Source of the DNA: Nitrospira sp.
Lineage (GTDB): Bacteria > Nitrospirota > Nitrospiria > Nitrospirales > Nitrospiraceae
Direction of reading: 5' to 3'
DNA: 64,000 nt
NCBI GenBank assembly: GCA_015709715.1
Contig: CP054184.1
Location: forward strand, 1,721,001 to 1,785,000
Part shown: piece after piece, positions 40,682 to 49,076 of the stretch
How positions within the stretch are numbered: position 1 is the first letter of the stretch
Layout of the letters: every line of letters begins with the position of its first letter
Notes under the pieces: model-generated
What the model saw: the letters and a program-made list of their open reading frames with translations, nothing else
Told to the model about the DNA's origin: nothing
Databases searched by the model: none
Position numbers and translations under genes: made by a program

Positions 40682-41267
40682 GATATCACGCCATTCAGGA
40701 ACACGACCGTCGCTATCCGATCCGCTTGATGTGCCGCGCACTGGCGGTCTCCCCCGCGGGGTATTATGCCTGGCGGGGACGGCCCGAGAGTCGACGGGCG
40801 GTGGCCAATCGAGACCTGCTCACCGCGATTCGTCAGTTTCACCACGACAGTCGCCAGACCTATGGGAGTCCCCGGATCTGGCGGGCTCTCCGCGAACAGG
40901 GCCATCGGGTTGGGGAACATCGCGTGGCGCGGCTGATGCGCCACGATGGTCTCCGGGCTAAGGCCGCGAAGAAATGGCAGGCCACAACGCATTCGTCGCA
41001 CTGCTTACCCGTGGTGGCGAACACGCTTCAACGCCAATTTACGGTGTCGCAGCCCAACCGGGTCTGGGCAGGCGATATTACCTACGTCTGGACCATGGAG
41101 GGGTGGTTGTATCTGGCCGTGTTGTTGGACCTGTACTCACGTGCCGTCATCGGCTGGGCGATGGGCCCTCGCTTGACCGGAGATTTAACCGAACAGGCCC
41201 TCCGCATGGCGCTCAAAACCCGACAGCCCCAAGCCGGCCTCCTGCATCACTCCGACCGAGGGAGTCA
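40678..41267 (+). pseudogene. IS3-family transposase OrfB, 5' fragment
   Basis: This encodes the first 196 residues of the DDE transposase, with the HTH_21-like region (YGSPRIWRALREQGHRVGEHRVARLMR) and the first two catalytic Asp residues (WAGDITYVWT and HHSDRGSQ). It is broken by the IS30-family element at 41268. The 3' part resumes at 42731. Joined, they give 287 residues in frame, so the gene was intact until this second insertion. Confidence 0.9.
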
Positions 41268-41268
41268 A

Positions 41269-41295
41269 GGTGGACTCAAGTGGTCGTCGCAACAT
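41269..41295 (+). repeat. IS30-family left inverted repeat
   Basis: This 27-bp end matches the complement of 42702-42728 with one mismatch (C/T at the seventh base). It lies 19 bp before the transposase start. Confidence 0.9.
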
Positions 41296-41314
41296 CTTGA
41301 CGAAGGAGGTTGCG

Positions 41315-42688
41315 ATGAACATTCGAAAGCGGCGTTCGGATCGGTCTGGGCGGCCACCCTTGCGGTCACCAGGTCGACCGCCGGTGGCAGGAGGAGAGGT
41401 GCGGCGACGGTTCTGGGCGGCGATCGCGGCAGGCATGGCCAGTGAGGATGCCGCAGTCAAGGCCGGGGTGTCGCAGCCGGTAGGAACACGATGGTTCCGG
41501 AAAGCAGGCGGCATGCCCCCAGCAATGTTTGGACTCTCGGCGCGGCCACTCTCCGGCCGGTATCTCTCGTTTGCAGAGCGAGAGGAGATCGCGCTCCTTC
41601 GCGTGCAAGGCTACTCGATGCAGGAGGTCGCTCGCCGACTCGGGCGGGCAGCATCGACGATCTCCCGGGAGTTGCGGCGCAACGCCGCCACCCGAAGTGG
41701 CGGGCTGGAATATCGCGCGACCACAGCGCAATGGCACGCCGAGCGAGCCGCTCGCCGTCCCAAACAGGCGAAGCTTGCACAAAACGCGAGATTGCGGGCT
41801 TATGTGGAGGAACGACTGGCTGGCGTCGTCGTCGCGCCAAACGGTACTCCTGTGCCCGGCCCGGCCGTGCTCTGGAAAGGCCGTCGGCATGGAGCGCGGC
41901 AGGATAGGCGGTGGGCACACGCATGGAGCCCGGAGCAGATCGCCCGTCGCCTGGCGGTCGACTTCCCGGAAGATGAGACCATGCGCATCAGCCATGAAGC
42001 CATCTATCAAGCGCTGTTCGTTCACGCTCGAGGTGCGCTGCGCCGCGAGCTGGCGGCCTGTTTGCGCACCGGGCGAACGTTGCGGATGCCGAGGGCGCGT
42101 ACGCACAGGAGAGGCAAGGCCTTCATCTCGCCCGAGATCATGATCAGTCACCGTCCGGCAGAGGCAGCCGATCGCGCCCTGCCGGGCCACTGGGAAGGGG
42201 ACCTCATTCTGGGGCTGAGCAGCTCCGCGATCGGCACCTTGGTGGAGCGTACGACGCGCTTCACCCTACTGCTGCACCTACCTCGCATGATGGGCCATGG
42301 CCATGAGGCTCGTGTGAAGAACGGGCCCGCGCTCGCCGGACACGGTGCCGAGGCCGTGCGTGACGCCATCACGCGCACGATCATCACCTTGCCCGAGCAG
42401 CTTCGCCGGTCGTTGACTTGGGATCAAGGGGCTGAGATGGCCCAGCACGCACGCCTGACGATCGACGCAGGCGTGCAGGTCTACTTCTGCGATCCTCACA
42501 GCCCATGGCAACGCGGCACCAACGAAAACACCAATGGGTTGCTGCGCCAGTACTTCCCGAAAGGCACCGATCTCAGCGTACACAGCGCCGAGGAGGTTGC
42601 GGCCGTGGCGGCTGCCCTCAACGCCAGGCCTCGAAAAACGCTGGATTGGAAAACGCCTGCAGAGGCGCTTGACCAGTTGCTCCGATAG
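41315..42688 (+). CDS. IS30-family transposase
   Basis: The protein has 457 residues. The ATG at 41315 follows a perfect GAAGGAGGT site. An extended, basic N-terminus precedes an HTH domain (YLSFAEREEIALLRVQGYSM through STISRELRRNA). The DDE catalytic residues are visible: Asp in GHWEGDLILG, Asp in LTWDQGAEM, and Glu in GTNENTNGLLRQYFPKGTD. It cuts and joins the IS ends. The frame is complete, so the element may still transpose. Confidence 0.94.
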   Translation: MNIRKRRSDRSGRPPLRSPGRPPVAGGEVRRRFWAAIAAGMASEDAAVKAGVSQPVGTRWFRKAGGMPPAMFGLSARPLSGRYLSFAEREEIALLRVQGYSMQEVARRLGRAASTISRELRRNAATRSGGLEYRATTAQWHAERAARRPKQAKLAQNARLRAYVEERLAGVVVAPNGTPVPGPAVLWKGRRHGARQDRRWAHAWSPEQIARRLAVDFPEDETMRISHEAIYQALFVHARGALRRELAACLRTGRTLRMPRARTHRRGKAFISPEIMISHRPAEAADRALPGHWEGDLILGLSSSAIGTLVERTTRFTLLLHLPRMMGHGHEARVKNGPALAGHGAEAVRDAITRTIITLPEQLRRSLTWDQGAEMAQHARLTIDAGVQVYFCDPHSPWQRGTNENTNGLLRQYFPKGTDLSVHSAEEVAAVAAALNARPRKTLDWKTPAEALDQLLR

Positions 42689-42701
42689 GCCAACAAAGAA
42701 T

Positions 42702-42728
42702 ATGTTGCGACGACCACTTGAATCCACC
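42702..42728 (-). repeat. IS30-family right inverted repeat
   Basis: Read on the minus strand it begins GGTGGATTCAAGTGGTCG, matching the left end. The CA target copy follows at 42729-42730. Confidence 0.9.
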
Positions 42729-43004
42729 CAGTATGCCGCCACGAGCTACCAGCGGCGACTCACGGAGTATGGCCTCATCCCCAGTATGAGCCGCAAAGGC
42801 AATTGCTGGGACAACGCCTGCGTCGAGAGCTTCTTTGGCACCTTAAAACGGGAACTCATTCATCATCGACAGTACCCCACACGAGACGAGGCCAAGCAGG
42901 AGATCTTTGAATATCTCGAAGTGTTTTATAATCGGCAACGCCGCCACTCCACCCTCGGCTATCAGTCCCCTGCCGAGTTTGAAGCACGGGCGGCTGTCGC
43001 GTAA
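42729..43004 (+). pseudogene. IS3-family transposase OrfB, 3' fragment
   Basis: The last 91 residues of OrfB, from the point of the IS30 insertion. It holds the catalytic Glu (NCWDNACVESFFGTLKREL) and the C-terminal signature YNRQRRHSTLGYQSPAEFE. In frame with 40678-41267 when the IS30 element and one CA copy are removed. It has no start of its own in the native frame and should be inactive. Confidence 0.9.
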
Positions 43005-43007
43005 CCC

Positions 43008-43034
43008 GGTGTCCACGAAATCAGGGGAAGATCA
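43008..43034 (-). repeat. IS3-family right inverted repeat
   Basis: Read on the minus strand it begins TGATCTTCCCCTGATTTC, pairing with the left end at 40322-40348. The second TGG target copy follows at 43035-43037. Confidence 0.85.
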
Positions 43035-43589
43035 TGGCACGACGTGATGTGGGGGTGGAACAAACGTCGCTGTGTTGAGCGTGCAGCCAGTGGGGCCAAC
43101 CCAGTTCTGGCTTGTGCGCAGCTCACCGGGTTGAAGGCGCCCGCCGCGAACGCCCTGCAAGAGCTTCTCGTGGATCTCGCGAATGAGGCGCACGGAGACC
43201 GGCAGCTCGGGAAGGCGGGCGAGCCCGTGATTCATCGCATGCACATAATTGATGACCGCATCTACGTCTTTCGGCAGGTCTTGATCGAACAACTTCGCTT
43301 CCGCGGCGAGGAGATCCTGCAGCGAACTCTGCGTTCCCTCGATCTGGCTGGAGAGCACGGCTTCCTTACGCACGTACATGAACACGAAGAGGTCTGGATT
43401 GGGCAATGTGAGCACGGACCCATCAAGTCGCCCAAGGGCGCGATCGGCGGCCGACAGCAGCCCTTGTAGATCGCCGGTTAGCGAAAGAGGGGGTTGCGGG
43501 GGGAGCGGCGCAGGGACGAATGCCCGATAGCCTGTGGGCTGATCGACGTAGCGACCCACGCGTATCGAGGCATTTGACTTCGCCGCCAT
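43035..43589 (-). pseudogene. fic: fic 5' fragment (N-terminal half with inhibitory motif)
   Basis: This is the N-terminal 185 residues of a Fic-domain protein, from the ATG at 43589. It has the Fic_N-type start (YRAFVPAPLPPQPPL), the inhibitory-helix motif LSSQIEGTQSSL matching (S/T)xxxE(G/N), and GELRTSQNWVGPTGC, and it runs to FVPPPHHVV at the IS3 boundary. The catalytic motif is on the other side of the IS. The intact protein would have been a class II Fic AMP-transferase. It lies between hsdS (221 bp gap) and hsdR in the type I restriction operon. A TTGACA hexamer on this strand (43712-43717) may mark a promoter in that gap, but no good -10 follows at the right distance. Confidence 0.9.
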
Positions 43590-43810
43590 GCGTCTTGCTC
43601 CCTTTCATAAGGGATGGAACGGAGGCCATATGATAGGTAGCCTTTAACAAGACTGCAAGGGGCGGCGCTTATTTTAGTTTCTTATGAGCTTGAAAGACTT
43701 GTCTGTTGGTCTGTCAAAAACAGGGCAGGTTTTCTGGCATGAATGGGCGCTGAGCATAGGTTAAGACATCGCCAAACCTTAACTTTGTGACCGAAGATCG
43801 CCATAGAGAG

Positions 43811-45013
43811 CTACAGCTCTCCCCGGAAGGCGCGGTGTTGGAGAGAGGCGAATGCATCATCGAACCTTGATAGCGAATTGCGCTGTGCTGCTCCTACAAG
43901 GTCGATCTCGGCGAGACGCGTCGCAAACCGTCGCTGCAACTCTACGGGTGGAAGCAGGAGCGGAAAGCTTCGAAGCTGGGTCATATTGATGGTGGCTATG
44001 CCTGTGGTTTGCTTCGCAGAACGAAGAAAATATCGTTTCCCCCGCGTGCTACCGATAAGCCACTCAAGAAAGGTAGGCTCGACCGCGTCAGACGTGAGCC
44101 GGACACGGAAGACATGGTTCTGATGAATGCATTCTGGCAACTCGTTGTCCCAAAGCGTGCCGCGGCCGAGTTTGTCGGGATCTCCTCCCTCAGTAAGCAA
44201 CAGATCACCCTTCTGTAGACGATACCGCCTGATCTCTTCCTCCGTAGCCTCGATCGTTTTTACCGTCGCGAGATTGAGCGCTCGGTCCTGGACATTGATT
44301 ACGGCAAGATACGGCACTACCCGCGTCGTCTTTCCGTTGAGCTGCCGACCCTTGGTGATTCCTGAGACAATGTCGGCGACTTCCCCCAGGCAGGCGATCT
44401 CTGACCACCCCTTTGGATTCGTGGCTGGGTCGCCAAACATGTCGAGGAAAATAGACTGGGTAAGGCGGTCGAGCTTGGCGAGGGCGGCGCGGCGTTTGCG
44501 TCGCAGTTCGTCTGCCTTGTCTAGGATCGCCGCAATCCGCCGCTGCTCGAGAAGCGGCGGGAGAGGAAGTCGAAGATTCGCCAGAAAGTGCTCCGGGACT
44601 CTGCGCTGACCAGCGCTGCCAGTCATCTTCCGTTCACCGTCCTTCCGAACGCGTTCCTGCCTTAAAAAATGCACGAGGTAGCGCGGGTCGAGATCATTGA
44701 CGTGCGGTCGAATGACGTGAAACTCGGTGGACCCGAAGCCAAATCGACGCGTAGGCTTCGCCTGCGCAATCTTTCCATTTTCAAAGCAGGGCGTGATCTT
44801 CGCGACCAATACATCGTCGAAGATAAAAGGCGTGTAGCCCTTGCTCACCTCGTTGAACAGTCGAGTCTCACCGTCAACCGCCTCAACTTCTTCAGCATCG
44901 ACCGCTGACATTGGAAGGAATGAGACGACTTCGTCCGTTGCGGGTACCGCGCTTAGTGGTGGATTGATAGCCGCCACGTCCTGAAGCCGAGCCAGCGGTT
45001 TGGCCGTCTTCAT
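43811..45013 (-). CDS. hsdS: Type I restriction-modification specificity subunit
   Basis: The protein has 400 residues with two target-recognition domains, about 1-160 and 190-375. Each is followed by a conserved helical spacer: PPLLEQRRIAAILDKADELRRKRRAALAKLDRL after the first and PPVELQRRFATRLAEID after the second. The two domains read the two halves of a bipartite DNA site. The start overlaps the hsdM stop (ATGA), so expression is coupled. The recognition sequence cannot be predicted from this alone. Confidence 0.94.
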   Translation of the reverse strand: MKTAKPLARLQDVAAINPPLSAVPATDEVVSFLPMSAVDAEEVEAVDGETRLFNEVSKGYTPFIFDDVLVAKITPCFENGKIAQAKPTRRFGFGSTEFHVIRPHVNDLDPRYLVHFLRQERVRKDGERKMTGSAGQRRVPEHFLANLRLPLPPLLEQRRIAAILDKADELRRKRRAALAKLDRLTQSIFLDMFGDPATNPKGWSEIACLGEVADIVSGITKGRQLNGKTTRVVPYLAVINVQDRALNLATVKTIEATEEEIRRYRLQKGDLLLTEGGDPDKLGRGTLWDNELPECIHQNHVFRVRLTSDAVEPTFLEWLIGSTRGKRYFLRSAKQTTGIATINMTQLRSFPLLLPPVELQRRFATRLAEIDLVGAAQRNSLSRFDDAFASLQHRAFRGEL

Positions 45014-46563
45014 CCCAGCATCCCCTCCAGCTCCTTCATCCCCCGCTGAATTTCTTCTTCCAGTTTCGCCAGCTCGGCCAGGATCTCTTTCGGCGGGCGG
45101 TGTTCGACGACCTCGTGCACCACTTCCTTGTAGCGGTTGAGTGACAAGTCGTAACCCTGCGCGGCGATGTCGGCCTTGCGCACGCAGAAACTCTGTGCGG
45201 TGCGCTCTCGCGCTCGTTCGCTACCTGAGCGCTTGACCCAGCGCGCGAGTACGTCGGGCAGGTTGTTCTTCGCGTGCTCGTCGGCGGCGAGGGGTATCGT
45301 GGGCACTGGCCCAAGCTTGTCCTCTGACAGGAGCGGCGTGCGCTTGTCGTCCAGGCTCCAGCCGTCGGCCTCCACATCGTAGAACCAGACGAAGTCGGTG
45401 CCGCCGGAGTTGGTCTTGGTAAAGACGAGGATGGCGGTCGAGACGCCTGCATAGGGCTTGAACACTCCGCCGGGCAGCTTGATCACGGCGTCGAGCTTCT
45501 GGTCTTCCACGAGGATGCGGCGCAGCTCCTTGTGCGCCTTGCTGGAGCCGAACAACACGCCGTCCGGCACGATGACGGCGGCGCGTCCACCGGGTTTGAG
45601 CAGCCGTAAAAAGAGCGCGAGGAAAAGCAACTCGGTTTTCTTGGTCTTGACGATTTGGAGCAGATCCTTGGCCGTATTCTCGTAGTCGAGGCTGCCGGCG
45701 AAGGGCGGATTCGCCAGCACCAGCGTGTACCGCTCCTCTTCACCCGCGTGGTCCTGCGCGAGCGAATCGCGGTAGCGGATGTCGGGGTTTTCCACGCCAT
45801 GCAGCAGCATGTTCATGCTGCCGATGCGCAACATCGTATTGTCGAAGTCGAACCCGTGGAACATCTTGTGATGGAAGTGCTCTCGTTGCTTCGCGTCGCG
45901 CAAGAGTTTTGGATGCCGCGCTCGCAGGTACTCTCCCGCCGCCACCAGAAAACCGGCCGTCCCGCAGGCCGGGTCGCAGATCACGTCGGTGGGCTGCGGC
46001 GCGGTCAGCTCGACCATGAGCCGGATGATGTGACGCGGCGTACGGAACTGGCCGTTCTGCCCGGCGCTGGCGATCTTGGCCAGCATGTACTCGTACACAT
46101 CGCCTTTGGTGTCGCGCTCTTCCATGGGGACGTGGTCAAGCAGGTCCACCACCTTCGCCAGCAGCGCCGGCGTGGGAATGGTGAAGCGCGCGTCCTTCAT
46201 ATGGTGCGCGTAGGTGGAATCGCCGGTGCCGAGCTGGCGTGCGAGATCGGAGCGGAGGTAGGGAAAAAGATGTTCTCCGACCAGGCTGTACATGTCAGCC
46301 GGCGCACAGTGCTTGAAGCGCGACCAGCGGTAGTCTTCGTAGGAACGGCCCTTCCCATCCTTCCCTGTTGGGAAGATGCGCCGGGCCATCGGCTGCTTCA
46401 GCCGGTTCGCCTTGTTTTCTTCCAGTGTATGGAGATCGTCGAGACGGCGGATGAACAGCAGGTAGGTGATCTGCTCGATCACCTCCAGCGGGTTTGAAAT
46501 GCCGCCTGACCAGAACGAGTCCCAAATACGATCGATTTGGCTCTTGATGTCGCCCGTGATCAT
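45010..46563 (-). CDS. hsdM: Type I restriction-modification DNA methyltransferase subunit
   Basis: The protein has 517 residues. The N-terminal helical HsdM_N domain (SQIDRIWDSFWSGGISNPLEV) precedes an N6-adenine methylase domain with the SAM loop VICDPACGTAGFLVAAGEYL and the catalytic motif LVLANPPFAGSL. A C-terminal helical tail should bind HsdS. It protects host DNA and forms the M2S core. The ATG at 46563 has no clear ribosome site, and a TATTCT hexamer on this strand lies about 10 bp upstream, so the message may be almost leaderless. Confidence 0.95.
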   Translation of the reverse strand: MITGDIKSQIDRIWDSFWSGGISNPLEVIEQITYLLFIRRLDDLHTLEENKANRLKQPMARRIFPTGKDGKGRSYEDYRWSRFKHCAPADMYSLVGEHLFPYLRSDLARQLGTGDSTYAHHMKDARFTIPTPALLAKVVDLLDHVPMEERDTKGDVYEYMLAKIASAGQNGQFRTPRHIIRLMVELTAPQPTDVICDPACGTAGFLVAAGEYLRARHPKLLRDAKQREHFHHKMFHGFDFDNTMLRIGSMNMLLHGVENPDIRYRDSLAQDHAGEEERYTLVLANPPFAGSLDYENTAKDLLQIVKTKKTELLFLALFLRLLKPGGRAAVIVPDGVLFGSSKAHKELRRILVEDQKLDAVIKLPGGVFKPYAGVSTAILVFTKTNSGGTDFVWFYDVEADGWSLDDKRTPLLSEDKLGPVPTIPLAADEHAKNNLPDVLARWVKRSGSERARERTAQSFCVRKADIAAQGYDLSLNRYKEVVHEVVEHRPPKEILAELAKLEEEIQRGMKELEGMLG

Positions 46564-46601
46564 GCGGTCAGAAGAATACCGACTTTGCGGGGAGAAATCA
46601 T

Positions 46602-46620
46602 CCCGAGCAGCCAGCCCGGG
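46602..46620 (-). terminator. Possible hairpin between the site-2 protease gene and hsdM
   Basis: CCCGAGC and GCCCGGG can pair with one mismatch around a 5-base loop. It lies just past the protease stop at 46624 and before hsdM. No T-run follows. Weak evidence for separation of the two transcripts. Confidence 0.25.
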
Positions 46621-46623
46621 CAG

Positions 46624-47808
46624 TCAGGAGGACGCTGAGGTCGAGGAGCCCTTGCCCGAAGGGTGGCGCTGTTCGATGAAATGACCGATAGAGGCTCTCG
46701 TGAGCAGGCCCAGCAGCCGGCCGTCTTGGACGACCACCAGACGCTCCGCGCCCATCGCCATCATCTGTTCCAAGGCCTGCATCGCGGAGAGGTCGGGCGA
46801 GACGAACATGTGCTCCCCGGTCTGCTGCATGACCTCGTCCACGCGGCGAAAGCCCCACAGGTTATTCCGGATCGCCTGCACGTCGCGCACCGCCAGCACG
46901 CCCACCAACCTGCCCTCGTGCGCCACGGGAAATTCCCCATACCCATAGGGCAGAAAATACTGGTTCACGGCCTCTTCCAAGGTGAGGTCCGGCGTGAGGG
47001 CGATCACGTTCGTCACCATCAGTTCACGTACCGGCACGGAGGCCAACGAGGCGCGGATGACGGCCTGCTTCCGACTGCCCTTCGCTGCGGCAAAGAGGAA
47101 GGCCCCCAGGAGAATGATCCAACCTCCGCTGCTTCCGGCGGCGTTCGACAATTGACCGGAAATGGATCCGGCCAAAAGAAAGGCCCCGAACAGGCCGAAG
47201 CAAAGCCCGAAGAGCAGCCCCACGAGAGCCGCCTGACTCGTGGCGCGATAGAAATCCTTGGTCCAGGCCCAAAGGCCGGCCCGCAGCGCGCGCCCACCGT
47301 CCAACGGAAACCCCGGGATGAGGTTGAACAGCCCCAGCTGTGTGTTGACCGTCCCCAGCAGGGCGCCCAAGGCCAGGAGTCCGCGCATCGACGGTTCGGC
47401 TGATGTCGATTCGACCCAGGCCACCAGCCCGAGACAGATCCCGGCCAGGAGAAAACTCACGATCGGACCGGCAATCGCAATCAGGAACTCCGCGCGGGGG
47501 TGCGGCGGCTCCTTGCGCATCTGCGCCACGCCCCCGAAGATGAAGAGCGTAATTTGGCCGATGGGAATACGGTACCGTAGCGCGACCACCGAATGCCCCA
47601 ACTCATGGAGCAGGACGGACCCGAACAAGAGCAAGGCCGACACCCCGCCCATCGCCCAATAGCGAGGCTCGGAAAGGCCGGGCAACATATCCGGCAAATA
47701 CCCGGTGGCAAGCGACCAGGTGACGAAGAAAAACACGAACAGCCACGAGGCGTGAACGCGAATGGGAATGCCGAGAATGCGGCCGATCTGCCAGTCTGGT
47801 CCTTGCAT
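46624..47808 (-). CDS. Site-2 protease (M50) with C-terminal CBS domains
   Basis: The protein has 394 residues from the ATG at 47808 (MQGPDWQIGRILGIPIRVH), the usual family start; a TTG at 47844 is less likely. About six membrane helices carry the zinc motif HELGH (LLFGSVLLHELGHSVVALRY) and the second-site motif NLIPGFPLDGGRALRAGLW. Two CBS domains follow (about residues 265-390), which in relatives sense adenine nucleotides. It should cleave membrane proteins within the bilayer. It is divergent from the polysaccharide deacetylase gene with 74 bp between starts. Confidence 0.92.
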   Translation of the reverse strand: MQGPDWQIGRILGIPIRVHASWLFVFFFVTWSLATGYLPDMLPGLSEPRYWAMGGVSALLLFGSVLLHELGHSVVALRYRIPIGQITLFIFGGVAQMRKEPPHPRAEFLIAIAGPIVSFLLAGICLGLVAWVESTSAEPSMRGLLALGALLGTVNTQLGLFNLIPGFPLDGGRALRAGLWAWTKDFYRATSQAALVGLLFGLCFGLFGAFLLAGSISGQLSNAAGSSGGWIILLGAFLFAAAKGSRKQAVIRASLASVPVRELMVTNVIALTPDLTLEEAVNQYFLPYGYGEFPVAHEGRLVGVLAVRDVQAIRNNLWGFRRVDEVMQQTGEHMFVSPDLSAMQALEQMMAMGAERLVVVQDGRLLGLLTRASIGHFIEQRHPSGKGSSTSASS

Positions 47809-47882
47809 GGGGTCACGGTAGCAGCCGCTCGGACAAAGCGTCAACTATCACCGCCGCGCGCCTTCGGGTATACTCTCCGGCG

Positions 47883-48599
47883 ATGACACGCGCGACATTC
47901 ATGCTGGCGGTAGGGCTCGTCTGCGGGCTCTCGCTCGTGCCACGCCAGACCGTAGCCCAGGTCATCAAGGCCGGTCCCGCCTCCTGCCCGGCGGTGGCCC
48001 TGACCTATGACCTCTGCCCTGTCCGCTCCGCCTCGGGATTCGATGCCGAATTGATCGACTTTCTGATCACCAACAAGATTCCCGCCACCTTTTTCATGTC
48101 CGGCCGGTGGATGGCAAAACATGACGCCGAGGTGAAGCGGCTGCTGGCGGTTCCCTTTTTTGAGGTCGGGACGCACGGCGAGGTCCATGCCCATCTCCCC
48201 CTGCAGGAGGTCGAGGAACAGCGGCGGGAAATCATGGGGCCGGTCAAGGCCCTCCGAAGCAAGTATGGACGCACCGCCCTGCTCTTCCGCCCGCCCTACG
48301 GGGAATATGACGATCGCACGGTAGACACCGTCAATGCGCTGGGCCTTCAATTCATCCTCTGGAATATCGAGTCAGGCGATCCCGACCCGACGCTCTCGGC
48401 CGAGGCCATTCAGGCGCGCATCCAGAAGCGGCTCAAGCCCGGCAGCGTGATCGTGCTGCATGCCAACGGCAAGGGCACACATACACGCGCCGTCACCGAA
48501 GCCCTGGCGGCCACCCTCTTACCGGCCAAGGGCCTCACCCCCATGACCGTCTCGGATCTTTTGCGATGCCACCAAGCGACAGCCGCCCACCAGCCCTAA
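47883..48599 (+). CDS. Polysaccharide deacetylase (NodB-like) with variant metal motif
   Basis: The protein has 238 residues. Residues 1-26 form a signal peptide (ending QTVAQ), so it is exported. NodB motifs: motif 1 is LTYDLCP rather than TFDDG, keeping the first Asp but replacing the metal-binding second Asp with Leu; motif 2 is THGEVHAHL, with HxxxH intact; motif 3 is RPPYGEYD; a later His lies in VIVLHANGKG. The enzyme family removes acetyl groups from peptidoglycan or other sugars. With the second Asp missing, metal binding may be altered. A TATACT hexamer lies at 47870-47875. Its end overlaps the next gene by 34 bp. Confidence 0.85.
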   Translation: MTRATFMLAVGLVCGLSLVPRQTVAQVIKAGPASCPAVALTYDLCPVRSASGFDAELIDFLITNKIPATFFMSGRWMAKHDAEVKRLLAVPFFEVGTHGEVHAHLPLQEVEEQRREIMGPVKALRSKYGRTALLFRPPYGEYDDRTVDTVNALGLQFILWNIESGDPDPTLSAEAIQARIQKRLKPGSVIVLHANGKGTHTRAVTEALAATLLPAKGLTPMTVSDLLRCHQATAAHQP

Positions 48600-49057
48600 T
48601 TCGCGAGATGCGGGCGGATGATCGCGACGCCGTCGTCCGCATCCTGGTCGATTCCGACCCCTGGAAACGCCTCGGCTTCACCGCCGCGGACTGGGACCGC
48701 ATCTTTACGCCGCTCCCCCAAGGGCGCGACACCTTCGTCATCGGACAGGACGGCCCGGCACTCGGCATCGCCATCGTCCGGAGAAAGTTCCTCTTCGGCG
48801 ATTACCTGGAACTCCTCGGCATTGCCCCCTCAGCCGTCGGTCAGGGCCTGGGAAGCCGCCTGCTGTCCCATGTCGAATCGCTGACCTTCGCGCGCGCCAA
48901 GAATCTGTTCGCCTGCGTGTCGGATTTCAACGAGGGCGCCCGCCGCTTTTATCGCAAGCAGGGGTATCAGGAAATCGGCCCCATGCCGAACTTTCTCATT
49001 CCGGGGTATGCTGAGGTTCTGCTCCGCAAAACCATCGGCCCAGCAAGAACCACGTGA
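48566..49057 (+). CDS. GNAT-family N-acetyltransferase
   Basis: The protein has 163 residues. It has the acetyl-CoA-binding motif A (LELLGIAPSAVGQGLGSRLLSHVES, Q/GxGxG type) and motif B (FYRKQGYQEIGP). It transfers an acetyl group to an unknown amine. Its start lies inside the end of the polysaccharide deacetylase gene in another frame, so the two are probably co-translated. Confidence 0.85.
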   Translation: MPPSDSRPPALIREMRADDRDAVVRILVDSDPWKRLGFTAADWDRIFTPLPQGRDTFVIGQDGPALGIAIVRRKFLFGDYLELLGIAPSAVGQGLGSRLLSHVESLTFARAKNLFACVSDFNEGARRFYRKQGYQEIGPMPNFLIPGYAEVLLRKTIGPARTT

Positions 49058-49076
49058 CGGCGAAGGAGTCCCGGCC

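Larger units (their letters stand above)
41268..42728 (+). mobile_element. IS30-family insertion sequence nested in the IS3-family element
   Basis: It is about 1.46 kb and flanked by 27-bp inverted repeats (41269-41295 and 42702-42728; one mismatch, beginning GGTGGACTCAAGTGGTCGTC). A 2-bp CA repeat flanks it (41266-41267 and 42729-42730), consistent with the short IS30 target duplication. It encodes one DDE transposase. The left end may include one extra base (A at 41268). It inserted after the IS3-family element, since it sits inside that element's orfB. It appears intact and potentially mobile. Confidence 0.93.
40322..43034 (+). mobile_element. IS3-family insertion sequence (about 1250 bp without its own insertion) inside fic
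   Basis: The ends are imperfect 27-bp inverted repeats: TGACCTTCCCCCGATTTC at 40322 and, on the other strand from 43034, TGATCTTCCCCTGATTTC. The 3-bp direct repeat TGG flanks it (40319-40321 and 43035-43037), the usual IS3 target duplication. It carries orfA and a split orfB, the latter interrupted by an IS30-family element at 41268-42728. It is oriented opposite to the hsd operon. Removing it restores fic exactly. Confidence 0.93.

Noticed and set aside
41268-42728. IS30-family element considered as part of a composite transposon
   Set aside because: There is a single copy with its own ends and target duplication; no second copy brackets a cargo.
43590-43810. Possible promoter or toxin-antitoxin gene in the gap between hsdS and fic
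   Set aside because: A TTGACA hexamer is present on the minus strand but no -10 at proper spacing, and no convincing small frame was found.
46602-46620. Strong intrinsic terminator before hsdM
   Set aside because: The hairpin has a mismatch and no T-run, so I list it only at low confidence.
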